Below are positions 23,621 through 30,374 of a stretch of 30,374 nucleotides of DNA, in pieces. Source of the DNA: Bacillota bacterium (GTDB lineage: Bacteria > Bacillota > Clostridia > Acetivibrionales > DSM-1351). Each line of letters starts with the position of its first letter. Position 1 is the first letter of the stretch. The position numbers were made by a program, and so were the translations under genes. The DNA is taken from the NCBI GenBank assembly GCA_023426005.1, contig JAFABO010000109.1:1-30374 (forward strand), in the 5' to 3' direction. A model generated the notes under the pieces. That model was not told the DNA's origin. It ran no database searches and saw nothing but the letters and a program-made list of their open reading frames with translations.

Positions 23621-24253
23621 ATGTTAAAGAATACGGGCAAAGTTATCAAGGACTATATCAAGAACAATAAAATAATGTACTTTAGCTTGTTCCTGTTTTA
23701 TATGGTTGGTATTGTGCTGGGAGCAGCCTCGGTGAATGATCTGGATTTTCAGCAAAAGGATGAAATGGTCACATTTTTTAACGGATTTTTAAAGCTTTTG
23801 GACAATGACAATTTCAGTCAAATAAACTTATTTAAGACATCATTGCTGGATAATTTAAAGCTGGTGGGTTTATTCTGGCTGCTTGGGCTGACGGTCATCG
23901 GGGTTCCGATGTATTATGTTATCATCGGTATGAGGGGGTTCAGCACCGGTTTCAGCTCGGGTATCATAATGGGGGTTTTGGGAACAAAAGGAATTCTGAT
24001 ATCTTCTATTTGCTTTGTTCCAAAAGAAATTATATTGGTTCCATGCCTGCTTGCACTTGGTGTCAATGGTATGAAACTGTCAGGCAGCTTTTTTAAAACC
24101 TGGCTCAAAAAAGACGGATTTCAGGATATGGGAGTTAAGCAAAAGATAATGCCATATAATTTTGTAGCCGCTTTTTTTTCATTTTTTATTTTATTAGCTA
24201 CACTTGTTGAGACGTTTTTATCTTCAGGAGCATTGAAACTGATTAAAATTTAA
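23621..24253 (+). CDS. spoIIM: Stage II sporulation protein M
   Basis: Membrane protein of the engulfment complex, which in Bacillus works with SpoIID and SpoIIP to remodel septal peptidoglycan. It is 210 residues from ATG 23621. I prefer this start because GGAGG (23608-23612) lies 8 nt before it, whereas an in-frame ATG at 23603 overlaps that ribosome site. The first membrane segment (about 20-38, MYFSLFLFYMVGIVLGAAS) is followed by a polar loop and then about four more hydrophobic segments, with the family-typical FKTSLLDNLKLVGLFWLLGL, RGFSTGFSSG and FVPKEIILVP. The LFxTS...N pattern is diagnostic of SpoIIM. Its presence argues for an endospore former. Confidence 0.92.
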   Translation: MLKNTGKVIKDYIKNNKIMYFSLFLFYMVGIVLGAASVNDLDFQQKDEMVTFFNGFLKLLDNDNFSQINLFKTSLLDNLKLVGLFWLLGLTVIGVPMYYVIIGMRGFSTGFSSGIIMGVLGTKGILISSICFVPKEIILVPCLLALGVNGMKLSGSFFKTWLKKDGFQDMGVKQKIMPYNFVAAFFSFFILLATLVETFLSSGALKLIKI

Positions 24254-24425
24254 TCCTAAAGCTGGAAATTTCAACAATTATATGGAATAATTATGTTAAA
24301 TATAGATAAAAAATACAAAATGTTCTTTAAATATAGAAATATTTGTTATAGAATATAAGTTAAAGATTAAGTCGGTTAAAAAATGGTAAACACGTGCTTA
24401 ACTAAAAATAAAGGAGTCGTTTTTA

Positions 24426-25310
24426 ATGGAAGTTCAGGTCGAAAATTTTATCAATTTTCTTGAAAGAGATAAGAGATTGTCTCTAAACACCCTTCAGTCC
24501 TACAGGAGGGATATCGAGCAGTACACTACATATCTGAGGGAGATAAATGCTGCAAATATTTCCGCTACGAATAAAACAACAGTAATAGCTTATCTTCTGC
24601 ATCTTCAAAAGAAAGGCAGGGCAACCTCGACTATTTCAAGAAATCTGGCTTCAATACGGTCTTTTTATCAATTTTTGCATAAGAACAAAATAATAGATAT
24701 TGATCCAACATCAGAGCTTGAATCGCCGAAGGTCGAAAAGAAGCTGCCCCAGATACTGTCTACTCAGGAAGTGGAATTGTTGCTTGACCAGCCAAAATGT
24801 CTTGATTTAAAGGGGATCAGGGATAAGGCCATGCTGGAATTGCTCTATGCAACAGGCATAAGAGTTTCTGAACTTATTTCGCTTAACCTGATGGATATAA
24901 ATCTGGATCTTGGATTTATAAAATGCAATAAAGGGACGAGGGAAAGAAGTATACCAATAGGTTCTATTTCAGTAGCGGCCGTTAATGAGTATCTTTTGAA
25001 ATCCAGGAATTTCCTCATTCAGGATGCAAATGAAGAAGCCCTGTTTGTAAATGTAAATGGTAAGAGATTAACAAGACAGGGTTTCTGGAAAATAATCAAG
25101 CATTACAAAAATCAGGCAAACATAAATAAAGACATCACTCCGCATACTTTGAGACACTCCTTTGCCGCACACCTGCTGGAGAATGGGGCCGATCTCAGAT
25201 CTATACAGGAGATGCTGGGTCACTCGGACATATCCTCAACACAGATTTATGCCCAGATAGCAAAAAATAAGATCAAGGAGATTTACAAAAAAACTCATCC
25301 GAGAGCATGA
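24426..25310 (+). CDS. xerD: XerD-type tyrosine recombinase
   Basis: Site-specific recombinase of 294 residues that would resolve chromosome dimers at dif with a XerC partner. It has an N-terminal core-binding SAM-like domain (about 1-85: LSLNTLQSYRRDIEQY, SRNLASIRSFYQFLH) and a C-terminal catalytic domain. The catalytic residues are visible: Arg146 (ATGIRVSELI), Lys169 (CNKGTRERSIPI), His240 and Arg243 (HTLRHSFAAHLLENGADLRS), His266 (LGHSDIS) and nucleophile Tyr275 (TQIYAQI). ATG 24426 follows AAAGGAG. It lies 172 bp after spoIIM, next to other conserved chromosomal genes, with no sign of a mobile element, so a housekeeping Xer rather than an integrase. XerC versus XerD cannot be settled by eye; clostridial gene order favours XerD. 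Confidence 0.9.
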   Translation: MEVQVENFINFLERDKRLSLNTLQSYRRDIEQYTTYLREINAANISATNKTTVIAYLLHLQKKGRATSTISRNLASIRSFYQFLHKNKIIDIDPTSELESPKVEKKLPQILSTQEVELLLDQPKCLDLKGIRDKAMLELLYATGIRVSELISLNLMDINLDLGFIKCNKGTRERSIPIGSISVAAVNEYLLKSRNFLIQDANEEALFVNVNGKRLTRQGFWKIIKHYKNQANINKDITPHTLRHSFAAHLLENGADLRSIQEMLGHSDISSTQIYAQIAKNKIKEIYKKTHPRA

Positions 25311-25330
25311 TTTTAAATCTTAACCGGAGG

Positions 25331-25375
25331 GCCGCCGCAATAGTTATTGAAAAATAACGTGCGCGGCTTCTTTTA
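25331..25375 (+). terminator. Terminator after xerD
   Basis: Imperfect stem GCCGC/GCGGC, GCA/TGC and GTTATT/AATAAC around a GAAA loop, followed by TTCTTTT, 20 bp after the xerD stop. Confidence 0.65.
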
Positions 25376-25429
25376 GTGTATAGAAATTTATAGCTTTTTA
25401 TAAAGTCCCTATAAAAATAAATATAACAA

Positions 25430-25458
25430 TTGACAGAGGTATTAAGTGGAAGTATTAT
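25430..25458 (+). promoter_or_regulatory. Promoter of the pyrimidine-nucleoside phosphorylase gene
   Basis: TTGACA at 25430-25435, exactly 17 nt, TATTAT at 25453-25458. The leader would be about 127 nt and contains an inverted repeat TTGAAACA (25480-25487)/TGTTTCAA (25511-25518). Confidence 0.7.
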
Positions 25459-25592
25459 ATAAGTCATCATCTTAATGCATTGAAACATGCCGGCTTGTCT
25501 TTTTAATAATTGTTTCAAATAATGGAAATATTATTATTTAGCCATAGCAGAAAAGTACTTTACTATTTTCCGGGGATTCGGAGGGATTAATT

Positions 25593-26915
25593 ATGAGGAT
25601 GTATGACATAATTGAGAAAAAGCGGGATGGTTTCGAACTGTCACAGGAAGAAATAAAATTTTTTATTTCTGAATACTGCAATAGCAAAATTCCAGATTAT
25701 CAGGCTGCGGCATTTTTGATGGCAATTTTTTTAAAAGGAATGAATGAAAGGGAAACCGCCCAGCTGACAGACGCTATGGCCCATTCGGGGGATATGATAG
25801 ACCTGTCGGAAATTCCGGGGATAAAGGTGGATAAACACAGTACCGGAGGGGTTGGAGACAAAACAACCCTGATACTCGGGCCCATTGTTGCTGCCTGCGG
25901 CATACCTGTTGCAAAAATGTCAGGCAGGGGTCTTGGCCACACAGGCGGTACAATCGACAAGCTCGAAGCAATCCCGGGATTCAATACCAGCATTTCCAGA
26001 GAGGCTTTTATTCAAAATGTAAAGGATATAGGCATTGCAATTGCAGGCCAAACAGGGAATTTAGCGCCTGCCGATAAGAAAATATACGCCTTGCGGGATG
26101 TGACCGCAACTGTAAACAACATACCGTTGATCGCCAGCAGCATAATGAGCAAAAAGCTGGCGTCGGGTGCCGACAGGATTGTATTGGATGTCAAGACCGG
26201 CAGCGGTGCATTTATGAAAACTCTTGAGGACTCTGTAAAACTGGCGCAGGCCATGGTGAAAATTGGTGAGAACACCGGACGGCATACAGTTGCTGTTGTT
26301 ACCGAAATGGATATACCACTTGGAAAAGCAGTCGGCAATTCCCTGGAGATAATTGAGGCGGTGGAAACACTTAAGAACAGAGGCCCGCAGGATCTGGCAG
26401 AGGTATCTTTTGAGCTGGCGGCACGGATGTTGGAGCTGAGCGGAAAAGGCAGCTTTGAACACTGCCGGGAGTTGGTCCGCGATGCAGTTGAAAGCGGAAA
26501 GGCAATAAAGAAGTTTGAAGAATTAATAGCCAGACAGGGCGGCAGCAAAGAAGTCATAGCTGACTACAGCCTGTTTCCTCAGGTCAGACAGGTATTTGAG
26601 TATAAAGCCGATACAGCCGGCTATATCAGTAATATGAAAACAGATACAATCGGCGTCGCATCTCTGGAACTTGGAGCAGGCCGGGAAACCAAGGAAAGCA
26701 CAATCGATTATGCCGCCGGAATATATTTTAATAGGAAGACAGGCGACAGAGTGGAAAAGGGAGAAGTTATCGCTACCCTCTATACAAACAGGGAGGAGAA
26801 AATTTCTCAGGCTTGCAGTTTACTCAAGCAGGCCATAGGCCTGAGTGACAGGAAGCCTGAGAAAAAGCCGCTGATACTGGCATATATAGACAGCAGGGGT
26901 GTAGAACTGAAATAA
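25593..26915 (+). CDS. pdp: Pyrimidine-nucleoside phosphorylase
   Basis: Cytoplasmic phosphorolysis of thymidine, deoxyuridine and uridine to base and (deoxy)ribose 1-phosphate. 440 residues, a normal length for the Pdp/DeoA family. Signatures: phosphate-binding KVDKHSTGGVGDKTTL (about 78-93), SGRGLGHTGGTIDKLEAIPG (about 110-130), and DVKTGSGAFMKTLEDSVKLA near 200. The C-terminal alpha/beta domain carries YFNRKTGDRVEKGEVIATLY. ATG 25593 follows GGAGGG. Whether it acts on uridine as well as thymidine (Pdp rather than DeoA) is inferred from Firmicute usage. It lies between xerD and dacF as in related clostridia, about 105 bp before dacF. Confidence 0.93.
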   Translation: MRMYDIIEKKRDGFELSQEEIKFFISEYCNSKIPDYQAAAFLMAIFLKGMNERETAQLTDAMAHSGDMIDLSEIPGIKVDKHSTGGVGDKTTLILGPIVAACGIPVAKMSGRGLGHTGGTIDKLEAIPGFNTSISREAFIQNVKDIGIAIAGQTGNLAPADKKIYALRDVTATVNNIPLIASSIMSKKLASGADRIVLDVKTGSGAFMKTLEDSVKLAQAMVKIGENTGRHTVAVVTEMDIPLGKAVGNSLEIIEAVETLKNRGPQDLAEVSFELAARMLELSGKGSFEHCRELVRDAVESGKAIKKFEELIARQGGSKEVIADYSLFPQVRQVFEYKADTAGYISNMKTDTIGVASLELGAGRETKESTIDYAAGIYFNRKTGDRVEKGEVIATLYTNREEKISQACSLLKQAIGLSDRKPEKKPLILAYIDSRGVELK

Positions 26916-27021
26916 TTATAAATATTTTGACCAAGAACAGAATATACACTAACCGTCCTGCATAACAATTAACTAGGACAGATATACCATTGTGAAATAG
27001 TTAATAATTGGAGGGACCTTA

Positions 27022-28242
27022 GTGAGAAGAATGTCGTTATTGGTATACATATTAGTAATAGCTCTTGTGCTGATGCCGGCTGCAGTATTTGCTGATGCGG
27101 ATGAAGCCGCTGTTGAAGCCTCCGCAAAGTATGATGATGTTGCGGTAAACAAACTTATTACAAAAACGAATGTATTGGACCTGAAAGCTAAATCCGCGGT
27201 TTTGATGGATGCTGCTTCAGGTAAAATACTGAATGAAAAAAACAGCCATGAAAAGCTCCCCATTGCAAGTGTGACAAAGGTTATGTCAATGCTGCTGGTC
27301 ATGGAGGCTGTGGACTCGGGAAAGCTTTCATTTGATGACAGGGTCAGTGTTTCCGACTATGCGGCCGGTATGGGAGGTTCACAGGCATACCTTGAGGCCG
27401 GAGAAGAGTTCACGGTTACAGAAATGATGAAGGCCCTCGCCATCCACTCCTCCAATGATGTTACGGTTGCTCTTGCTGAAAAGGTCAGCGGCAGTGAAGA
27501 AACCTTTGTTGCAGATATGAACAGGAAAGCTGCCGAGCTTGGAATGAAAGACACGCACTTCCTTGATTGTACCGGGCTTAATGATGAAGGCTACAGTTCT
27601 GCGCATGACATTGCCCTGATGTCCCGTGAACTGGTTGTGAAGCATCCAAAGGTTCTGAAATTTACCGGAACCTGGCAGGATACTTTCAGGAATGGAACCT
27701 TTAAGCTTGATAATACAAATAAACTTATAAGATTTTATGCCAATACCGACGGCTTGAAAACAGGTTTTACAAACAAGGCAGGCTTCAATCTGGCGGCAAC
27801 CACCAACCGCAATAATTTAAGGCTGGTATCGGTAGTGCTGGGAGAGCCTGATTCCAATACAAGGTTTGCAGAAGCCAGAAAACTTCTTGATTACGGTTTC
27901 GCAAATTATGAAAGGATAGGATTGGACAAAAAGGGTGAACTGGTAGGGAATATAACTGTTAAAAAGGGTACAAAGCTTCAGACAACTGCTGCCTACGGAA
28001 GCGATACCAGCGTATTGGTGGCCAAGGGTGAAAAGGGCAAGATCGAAAAGGAAGTTAAGCTGGTTCCTGAGCTAACGGCACCTATAGCCAAGGATCAAAA
28101 AGTTGGTGAGATCATTTATAAAATTGACAGTGTTGAGGTTGGCAGGTATGACTTGGTAGCCAATGAAAGTGTGAACAAAATAACATTTTCCAAACTTTTC
28201 ACAAGATTGATAGTCAGGTGGTTCAGTGTGGGGAGAGCTTAA
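27022..28242 (+). CDS. dacF: D-alanyl-D-alanine carboxypeptidase (DacF/PBP5-like), GTG start
   Basis: Penicillin-binding protein that removes the terminal D-Ala from peptidoglycan stem peptides outside the membrane. 406 residues. An N-terminal signal peptide at about 1-24 ends with AVFA-DA. Active-site motifs: S-x-x-K as IASVTK (Ser83, Lys86), S-x-N as HSSN (143-145) and KTG in DGLKTGFT (246-248). A C-terminal beta domain (about 290-390) and a final short amphipathic, basic segment (KLFTRLIVRWFSV) suggest membrane attachment, as in PBP5-type enzymes. The start is GTG 27022 after GGAGGG; ATG 27031 is an alternative. The stop codon lies in the loop of its own terminator hairpin. The dacF label follows gene context and is less certain than the enzyme class. 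Confidence 0.93.
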   Translation: MRRMSLLVYILVIALVLMPAAVFADADEAAVEASAKYDDVAVNKLITKTNVLDLKAKSAVLMDAASGKILNEKNSHEKLPIASVTKVMSMLLVMEAVDSGKLSFDDRVSVSDYAAGMGGSQAYLEAGEEFTVTEMMKALAIHSSNDVTVALAEKVSGSEETFVADMNRKAAELGMKDTHFLDCTGLNDEGYSSAHDIALMSRELVVKHPKVLKFTGTWQDTFRNGTFKLDNTNKLIRFYANTDGLKTGFTNKAGFNLAATTNRNNLRLVSVVLGEPDSNTRFAEARKLLDYGFANYERIGLDKKGELVGNITVKKGTKLQTTAAYGSDTSVLVAKGEKGKIEKEVKLVPELTAPIAKDQKVGEIIYKIDSVEVGRYDLVANESVNKITFSKLFTRLIVRWFSVGRA

Positions 28243-28260
28243 CAGCTCTCCTTATTTATT
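28232..28260 (+). terminator. Terminator overlapping the dacF stop codon
   Basis: GGAGAGCT (28232-28239) pairs with AGCTCTCC (28244-28251) around loop TAAC, followed by TTATTTATTA. The TAA stop of dacF (28240-28242) is in the loop. It separates dacF from the convergent M50 gene. Confidence 0.7.
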
Positions 28261-28882
28261 ACAGAATTAAATTTATTAAAAAGCCTTCAACAACGTTAAT
28301 AACCGGGGATATAATCTTTCCCAGCATACCGCTTACTGCAAGAAGAATAAAAATAACCATTCCGTACTGTTCCAGGAGGTTAAAAAAACGGTATCTCCAG
28401 GTATTGAACAGATTGGCAATAACGTGATATCCATCGAACATCGGAAATGGGATCATGTTCAGAACAAAGAGAACTACGTTTATTCCTGCAGTTATCATAA
28501 AGAGCGATGCCACATTTTTACCGATATTGTTGTTATAGATATCAGAAATTAAAATTATTTTAGTCAAAACATAAAAAACAATTGCAATAAGCAGGTTCAT
28601 CAATGGACCGGCGATTGAAACGAGGATATCATCTCTTCTGGGTCTCTTATAATATCTCGGATTGGTCATAACGGGTTTTGCCCAGCCAAAGCCTGCAACA
28701 AGCATGACAATGAAACCGATAATATCAATATGTGATCTGGGATCCAGAGTAATTCTTCCCTGGGATCTTGGGGTGGGATCCCCCAGTGCATCAGACATTT
28801 TTGCATGAGCAAACTCATGCAGGACAAAGCCCAATAATAGCCCGGGAATGGATAACAGCATATATATAGGATTTCTTAACAT
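28259..28882 (-). CDS. M50-family site-2-protease-like membrane protein
   Basis: Intramembrane zinc metalloprotease homologue of 207 residues and about five to six membrane segments. The zinc motif H-E-x-x-H is in the first long helix (LHEFAHAKMSDALGDPTPRS, His22, Glu23, His26). The second ligand region is NMIPFPMFDGYHV, the short variant of the N/L-x-P-x-x-x-x-DG motif, near residue 145. There is no PDZ domain, which fits the small M50B type (YwhC-like) rather than RseP. On the minus strand ATG 28882 is preceded by GGAGGT with a 5-nt gap. It is convergent with dacF and divergent from scpA, a common clostridial arrangement. The substrate is unknown. Confidence 0.9.
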   Translation of the reverse strand: MLRNPIYMLLSIPGLLLGFVLHEFAHAKMSDALGDPTPRSQGRITLDPRSHIDIIGFIVMLVAGFGWAKPVMTNPRYYKRPRRDDILVSIAGPLMNLLIAIVFYVLTKIILISDIYNNNIGKNVASLFMITAGINVVLFVLNMIPFPMFDGYHVIANLFNTWRYRFFNLLEQYGMVIFILLAVSGMLGKIISPVINVVEGFLINLIL

Positions 28883-28942
28883 AGGTAACCTCCATAGTTT
28901 ATAAAAAGCCTGCCAACATATTTAATAGTGTACAGATACTAT

Positions 28943-28971
28943 ATTTTACGCGATCTTTGCAAAAAAGTCTA
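28943..28971 (-). promoter_or_regulatory. Candidate promoter of the M50 protease gene
   Basis: On the minus strand: TAGACT (plus-strand 28966-28971), 17 nt, TAAAAT (28943-28948). The match is moderate, with a leader of about 55 nt. Confidence 0.4.
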
Positions 28972-28985
28972 CCGGCTGAATATTA

Positions 28986-29015
28986 TTGTAATTATTGCCC
29001 CTTTTATGATAATAT
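28986..29015 (+). promoter_or_regulatory. Candidate promoter of scpAB
   Basis: TTGTAA at 28986-28991, 18 nt, TAATAT at 29010-29015 preceded by TGA (extended -10, TGn). Transcription would start near 29022 and leave a leader of about 60 nt. It lies back to back with the M50 promoter. Confidence 0.5.
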
Positions 29016-29083
29016 AAATTGGTTGGGAAAATACAAGTATTATTATTTGCCGGCCGTGTTCCGGTTACATATATGGAGAAGAA

Positions 29084-29893
29084 ATGGAAAGTGCTCTTAC
29101 AAAAGCATGTACTTTAAAATTGGACAACTTCGAAGGCCCTTTTGATTTGTTATTTCATCTATTTGAAAAAAATCAGGTAGATATTTATGATATACCTATA
29201 AATACTATAACCGATCAATATCTGGATTATTTGTATACCATGCAGCAGCTTGACCTGGAAGTGGCAAGTGAGTTTCTTGTCATGGCGTCAACACTTTTAC
29301 ATATCAAGTCAAAGATGCTTTTGCCGGACAAAAAGGAACAGAAGGAAGAAGAGCTTGATCCCAGAGAAGAACTTGTCAGGCGCCTTATTGAGTACAAGCG
29401 CTACAAGGAATTTACCAGGGAGCTGAAAGAGCTGGAGAAGAAATGGGAAACAGTTGTATTCAGGCTTCCTGAAACACTTGATCTGCCGGTAAGGGAAGAA
29501 ATACTCGAGATAGATCCCCAGGTACTCCGGCAGCAGTATCTGGCCATACTTGACAGAAACAAGAAAAAGATAAATGTAAGCGCCAGGAACATAACCAAGC
29601 TTATAGAACATGAGAAGGTATCTCTCAGAAGTAAAATGAGAGAAGTTATTAAACAGCTTCTGAGCAAAGTATCCTTTAAATTCTCAGAGTTGTTTTCGCT
29701 GAAGACAAAATCAAAGACAGAAGTTGTAACGGGCTTTATGGCAATACTGGAGCTGGCAAAGATGAGAAAGGTGAAGATTGTCCAAACACAGCAGTTCTCA
29801 GACATACACATTGTCAGTAATTCTGATGCCGGCAGTGAAGAAGGCAATTATGAATTATATAATGAAATTGACGAAAACGTGAGGGAGTTTTAA
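29084..29893 (+). CDS. scpA: Segregation and condensation protein A (kleisin)
   Basis: Kleisin subunit of the bacterial condensin: it bridges the SMC head and neck and recruits ScpB dimers to organise and segregate the nucleoid. 269 residues. The N-terminal SMC-neck-binding domain reads LDNFEGPFDLLFHLFEKNQVDIYDIPI (split here across about residues 13-39), followed by ITDQYLDYLY and EVASEFLVMASTLLHIKSKM. A charged middle (KEQKEEELDPREELVRRLIEY) and a C-terminal winged-helix region (VTGFMAILELAKMRKVKIVQ, about 220-240) complete the family layout. ATG 29084 follows GGAGAAG. Its TAA stop directly abuts the scpB ATG, so translation is coupled. Confidence 0.96.
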   Translation: MESALTKACTLKLDNFEGPFDLLFHLFEKNQVDIYDIPINTITDQYLDYLYTMQQLDLEVASEFLVMASTLLHIKSKMLLPDKKEQKEEELDPREELVRRLIEYKRYKEFTRELKELEKKWETVVFRLPETLDLPVREEILEIDPQVLRQQYLAILDRNKKKINVSARNITKLIEHEKVSLRSKMREVIKQLLSKVSFKFSELFSLKTKSKTEVVTGFMAILELAKMRKVKIVQTQQFSDIHIVSNSDAGSEEGNYELYNEIDENVREF

Positions 29894-30374
29894 ATGGATA
29901 TAAGCACAATTGAAAGCATTATAGAGAGTCTGATTTTCTCTTATGGAGATGCTTTGTCCCTTGACAAGATATGTGAAATACTGGAACTGGACAAAAAAAC
30001 TGTAAAAAACTTGATAAAGAACTTTATGGACAACTATAACAGGGCAAATAAGGGCATTATCATACGTGAGATAAATGATAAATATCAAATGTGTTCAAAT
30101 CCGCAATATTTTGATTATGTGTCAAAGCTTTATCAAATAAGGCAGAAGCAGGCATTATCACAGGCAGCTTACGAAGTTCTGTCAATTATAGCGTATAATC
30201 AGCCTATAACGAAAGCAAAGATCGAACAGATAAGAGGAGTAAATTCTGACAGTGCCGTAACAAGGCTGCTTGAGAGAAATTTGGTAAAGGAAGCCGGAAA
30301 ACTTGAAGCACCCGGAAGACCCAGGTTGTATGAAACCACCGATGAGTTTTTGAAATGCTTCGGCTTCAAATCCA
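29894..30374 (+). CDS. scpB: Segregation and condensation protein B (partial, runs off window)
   Basis: Dimeric partner of ScpA in the SMC complex. The frame opens at ATG 29894, immediately after the scpA stop and preceded by GAGGGAG, and stays open for 160 codons to the window edge, so the C-terminus is missing. Two winged-helix domains are visible: MDISTIESIIESLIFSYGDA onward, and the diagnostic second half LSQAAYEVLSIIAYNQPITK, IEQIRGVNSDSAVTRLLERN and GRPRLYETTDEFLKCFG. The usual family length is about 170-200 residues, so only a few tens of residues are likely absent. Confidence 0.95.
   Translation, partial: MDISTIESIIESLIFSYGDALSLDKICEILELDKKTVKNLIKNFMDNYNRANKGIIIREINDKYQMCSNPQYFDYVSKLYQIRQKQALSQAAYEVLSIIAYNQPITKAKIEQIRGVNSDSAVTRLLERNLVKEAGKLEAPGRPRLYETTDEFLKCFGFKS

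Noticed and set aside
24426..25310. Phage or transposon integrase reading of the tyrosine recombinase
   Set aside because: Size, motifs and conserved housekeeping neighbours fit Xer; no att repeats, tRNA insertion or mobile genes nearby.
26012..26557. 181-codon minus-strand frame over pdp
   Set aside because: Antisense shadow of a strongly conserved enzyme gene; no start signals.
28957..29145. 62-codon plus-strand ORF between the M50 gene and scpA
   Set aside because: It overlaps the predicted scpA promoter and the start of scpA in another frame, has no ribosome site and no recognisable features.

Overview
The window reads as chromosomal DNA of an AT-rich, endospore-forming, anaerobic-type Firmicute, most likely a Clostridium cluster III (Ruminiclostridium-like) organism. 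The reasons are the low-GC intergenic DNA, strong GGAGG ribosome sites, TTGACA/TATAAT promoters, tRNA genes with encoded CCA, the sporulation gene spoIIM, a DacF-type carboxypeptidase and scpAB. The genus is an inference. I see no insertion sequence, prophage, CRISPR array or rRNA.

Positions 1-12,900 hold tRNA-Tyr (minus strand) and two complete oligopeptide (Opp/Dpp) ABC transporters in tandem on the plus strand. System 1 is ordered D-F-B-C-A (639-6289) and system 2 B-C-D-F-A (7030-12840). A 740-bp non-coding gap separates them. They are not a simple duplication: gene order, solute-binding proteins and the ATPase C-termini all differ. System 1 has lost most or all of the cysteines that form the C-terminal cysteine cluster kept in system 2. 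A bidirectional terminator divides system 2 from a minus-strand tRNA pair (CAU, then Phe).

Positions 13,236-18,973 look like a five-gene operon: three consecutive M42 metallo-aminopeptidases, an EamA/DMT exporter-like protein and a beta-CASP ribonuclease. Together with the Opp systems this suggests peptide uptake, intracellular trimming, and possibly export of surplus amino acids or metabolites. The operon ends at an unusually long perfect hairpin.

Positions 19,355-22,143 hold two single-gene units: an exported protein with a lysozyme-like signature and a divergent lactate-permease-family transporter. From 22,473 come housekeeping and sporulation genes: rnhA, a Nudix ADP-ribose pyrophosphatase, spoIIM, a XerD-type recombinase, pyrimidine-nucleoside phosphorylase and dacF. 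A minus-strand M50 protease is divergent from scpA-scpB, and scpB runs off the window end.

Most genes are recognisable and ordinary. The less expected signals are in RNA and architecture. The rnhA leader combines an 8-codon upstream ORF, an anti-Shine-Dalgarno segment and a hairpin. That pre-start hairpin also occurs before oppD of system 2, with a compensatory base change. The spoIIM leader may also mask its ribosome site. The Opp ATPases show the contrast in cysteine clusters, and the three M42 paralogues sit in tandem.
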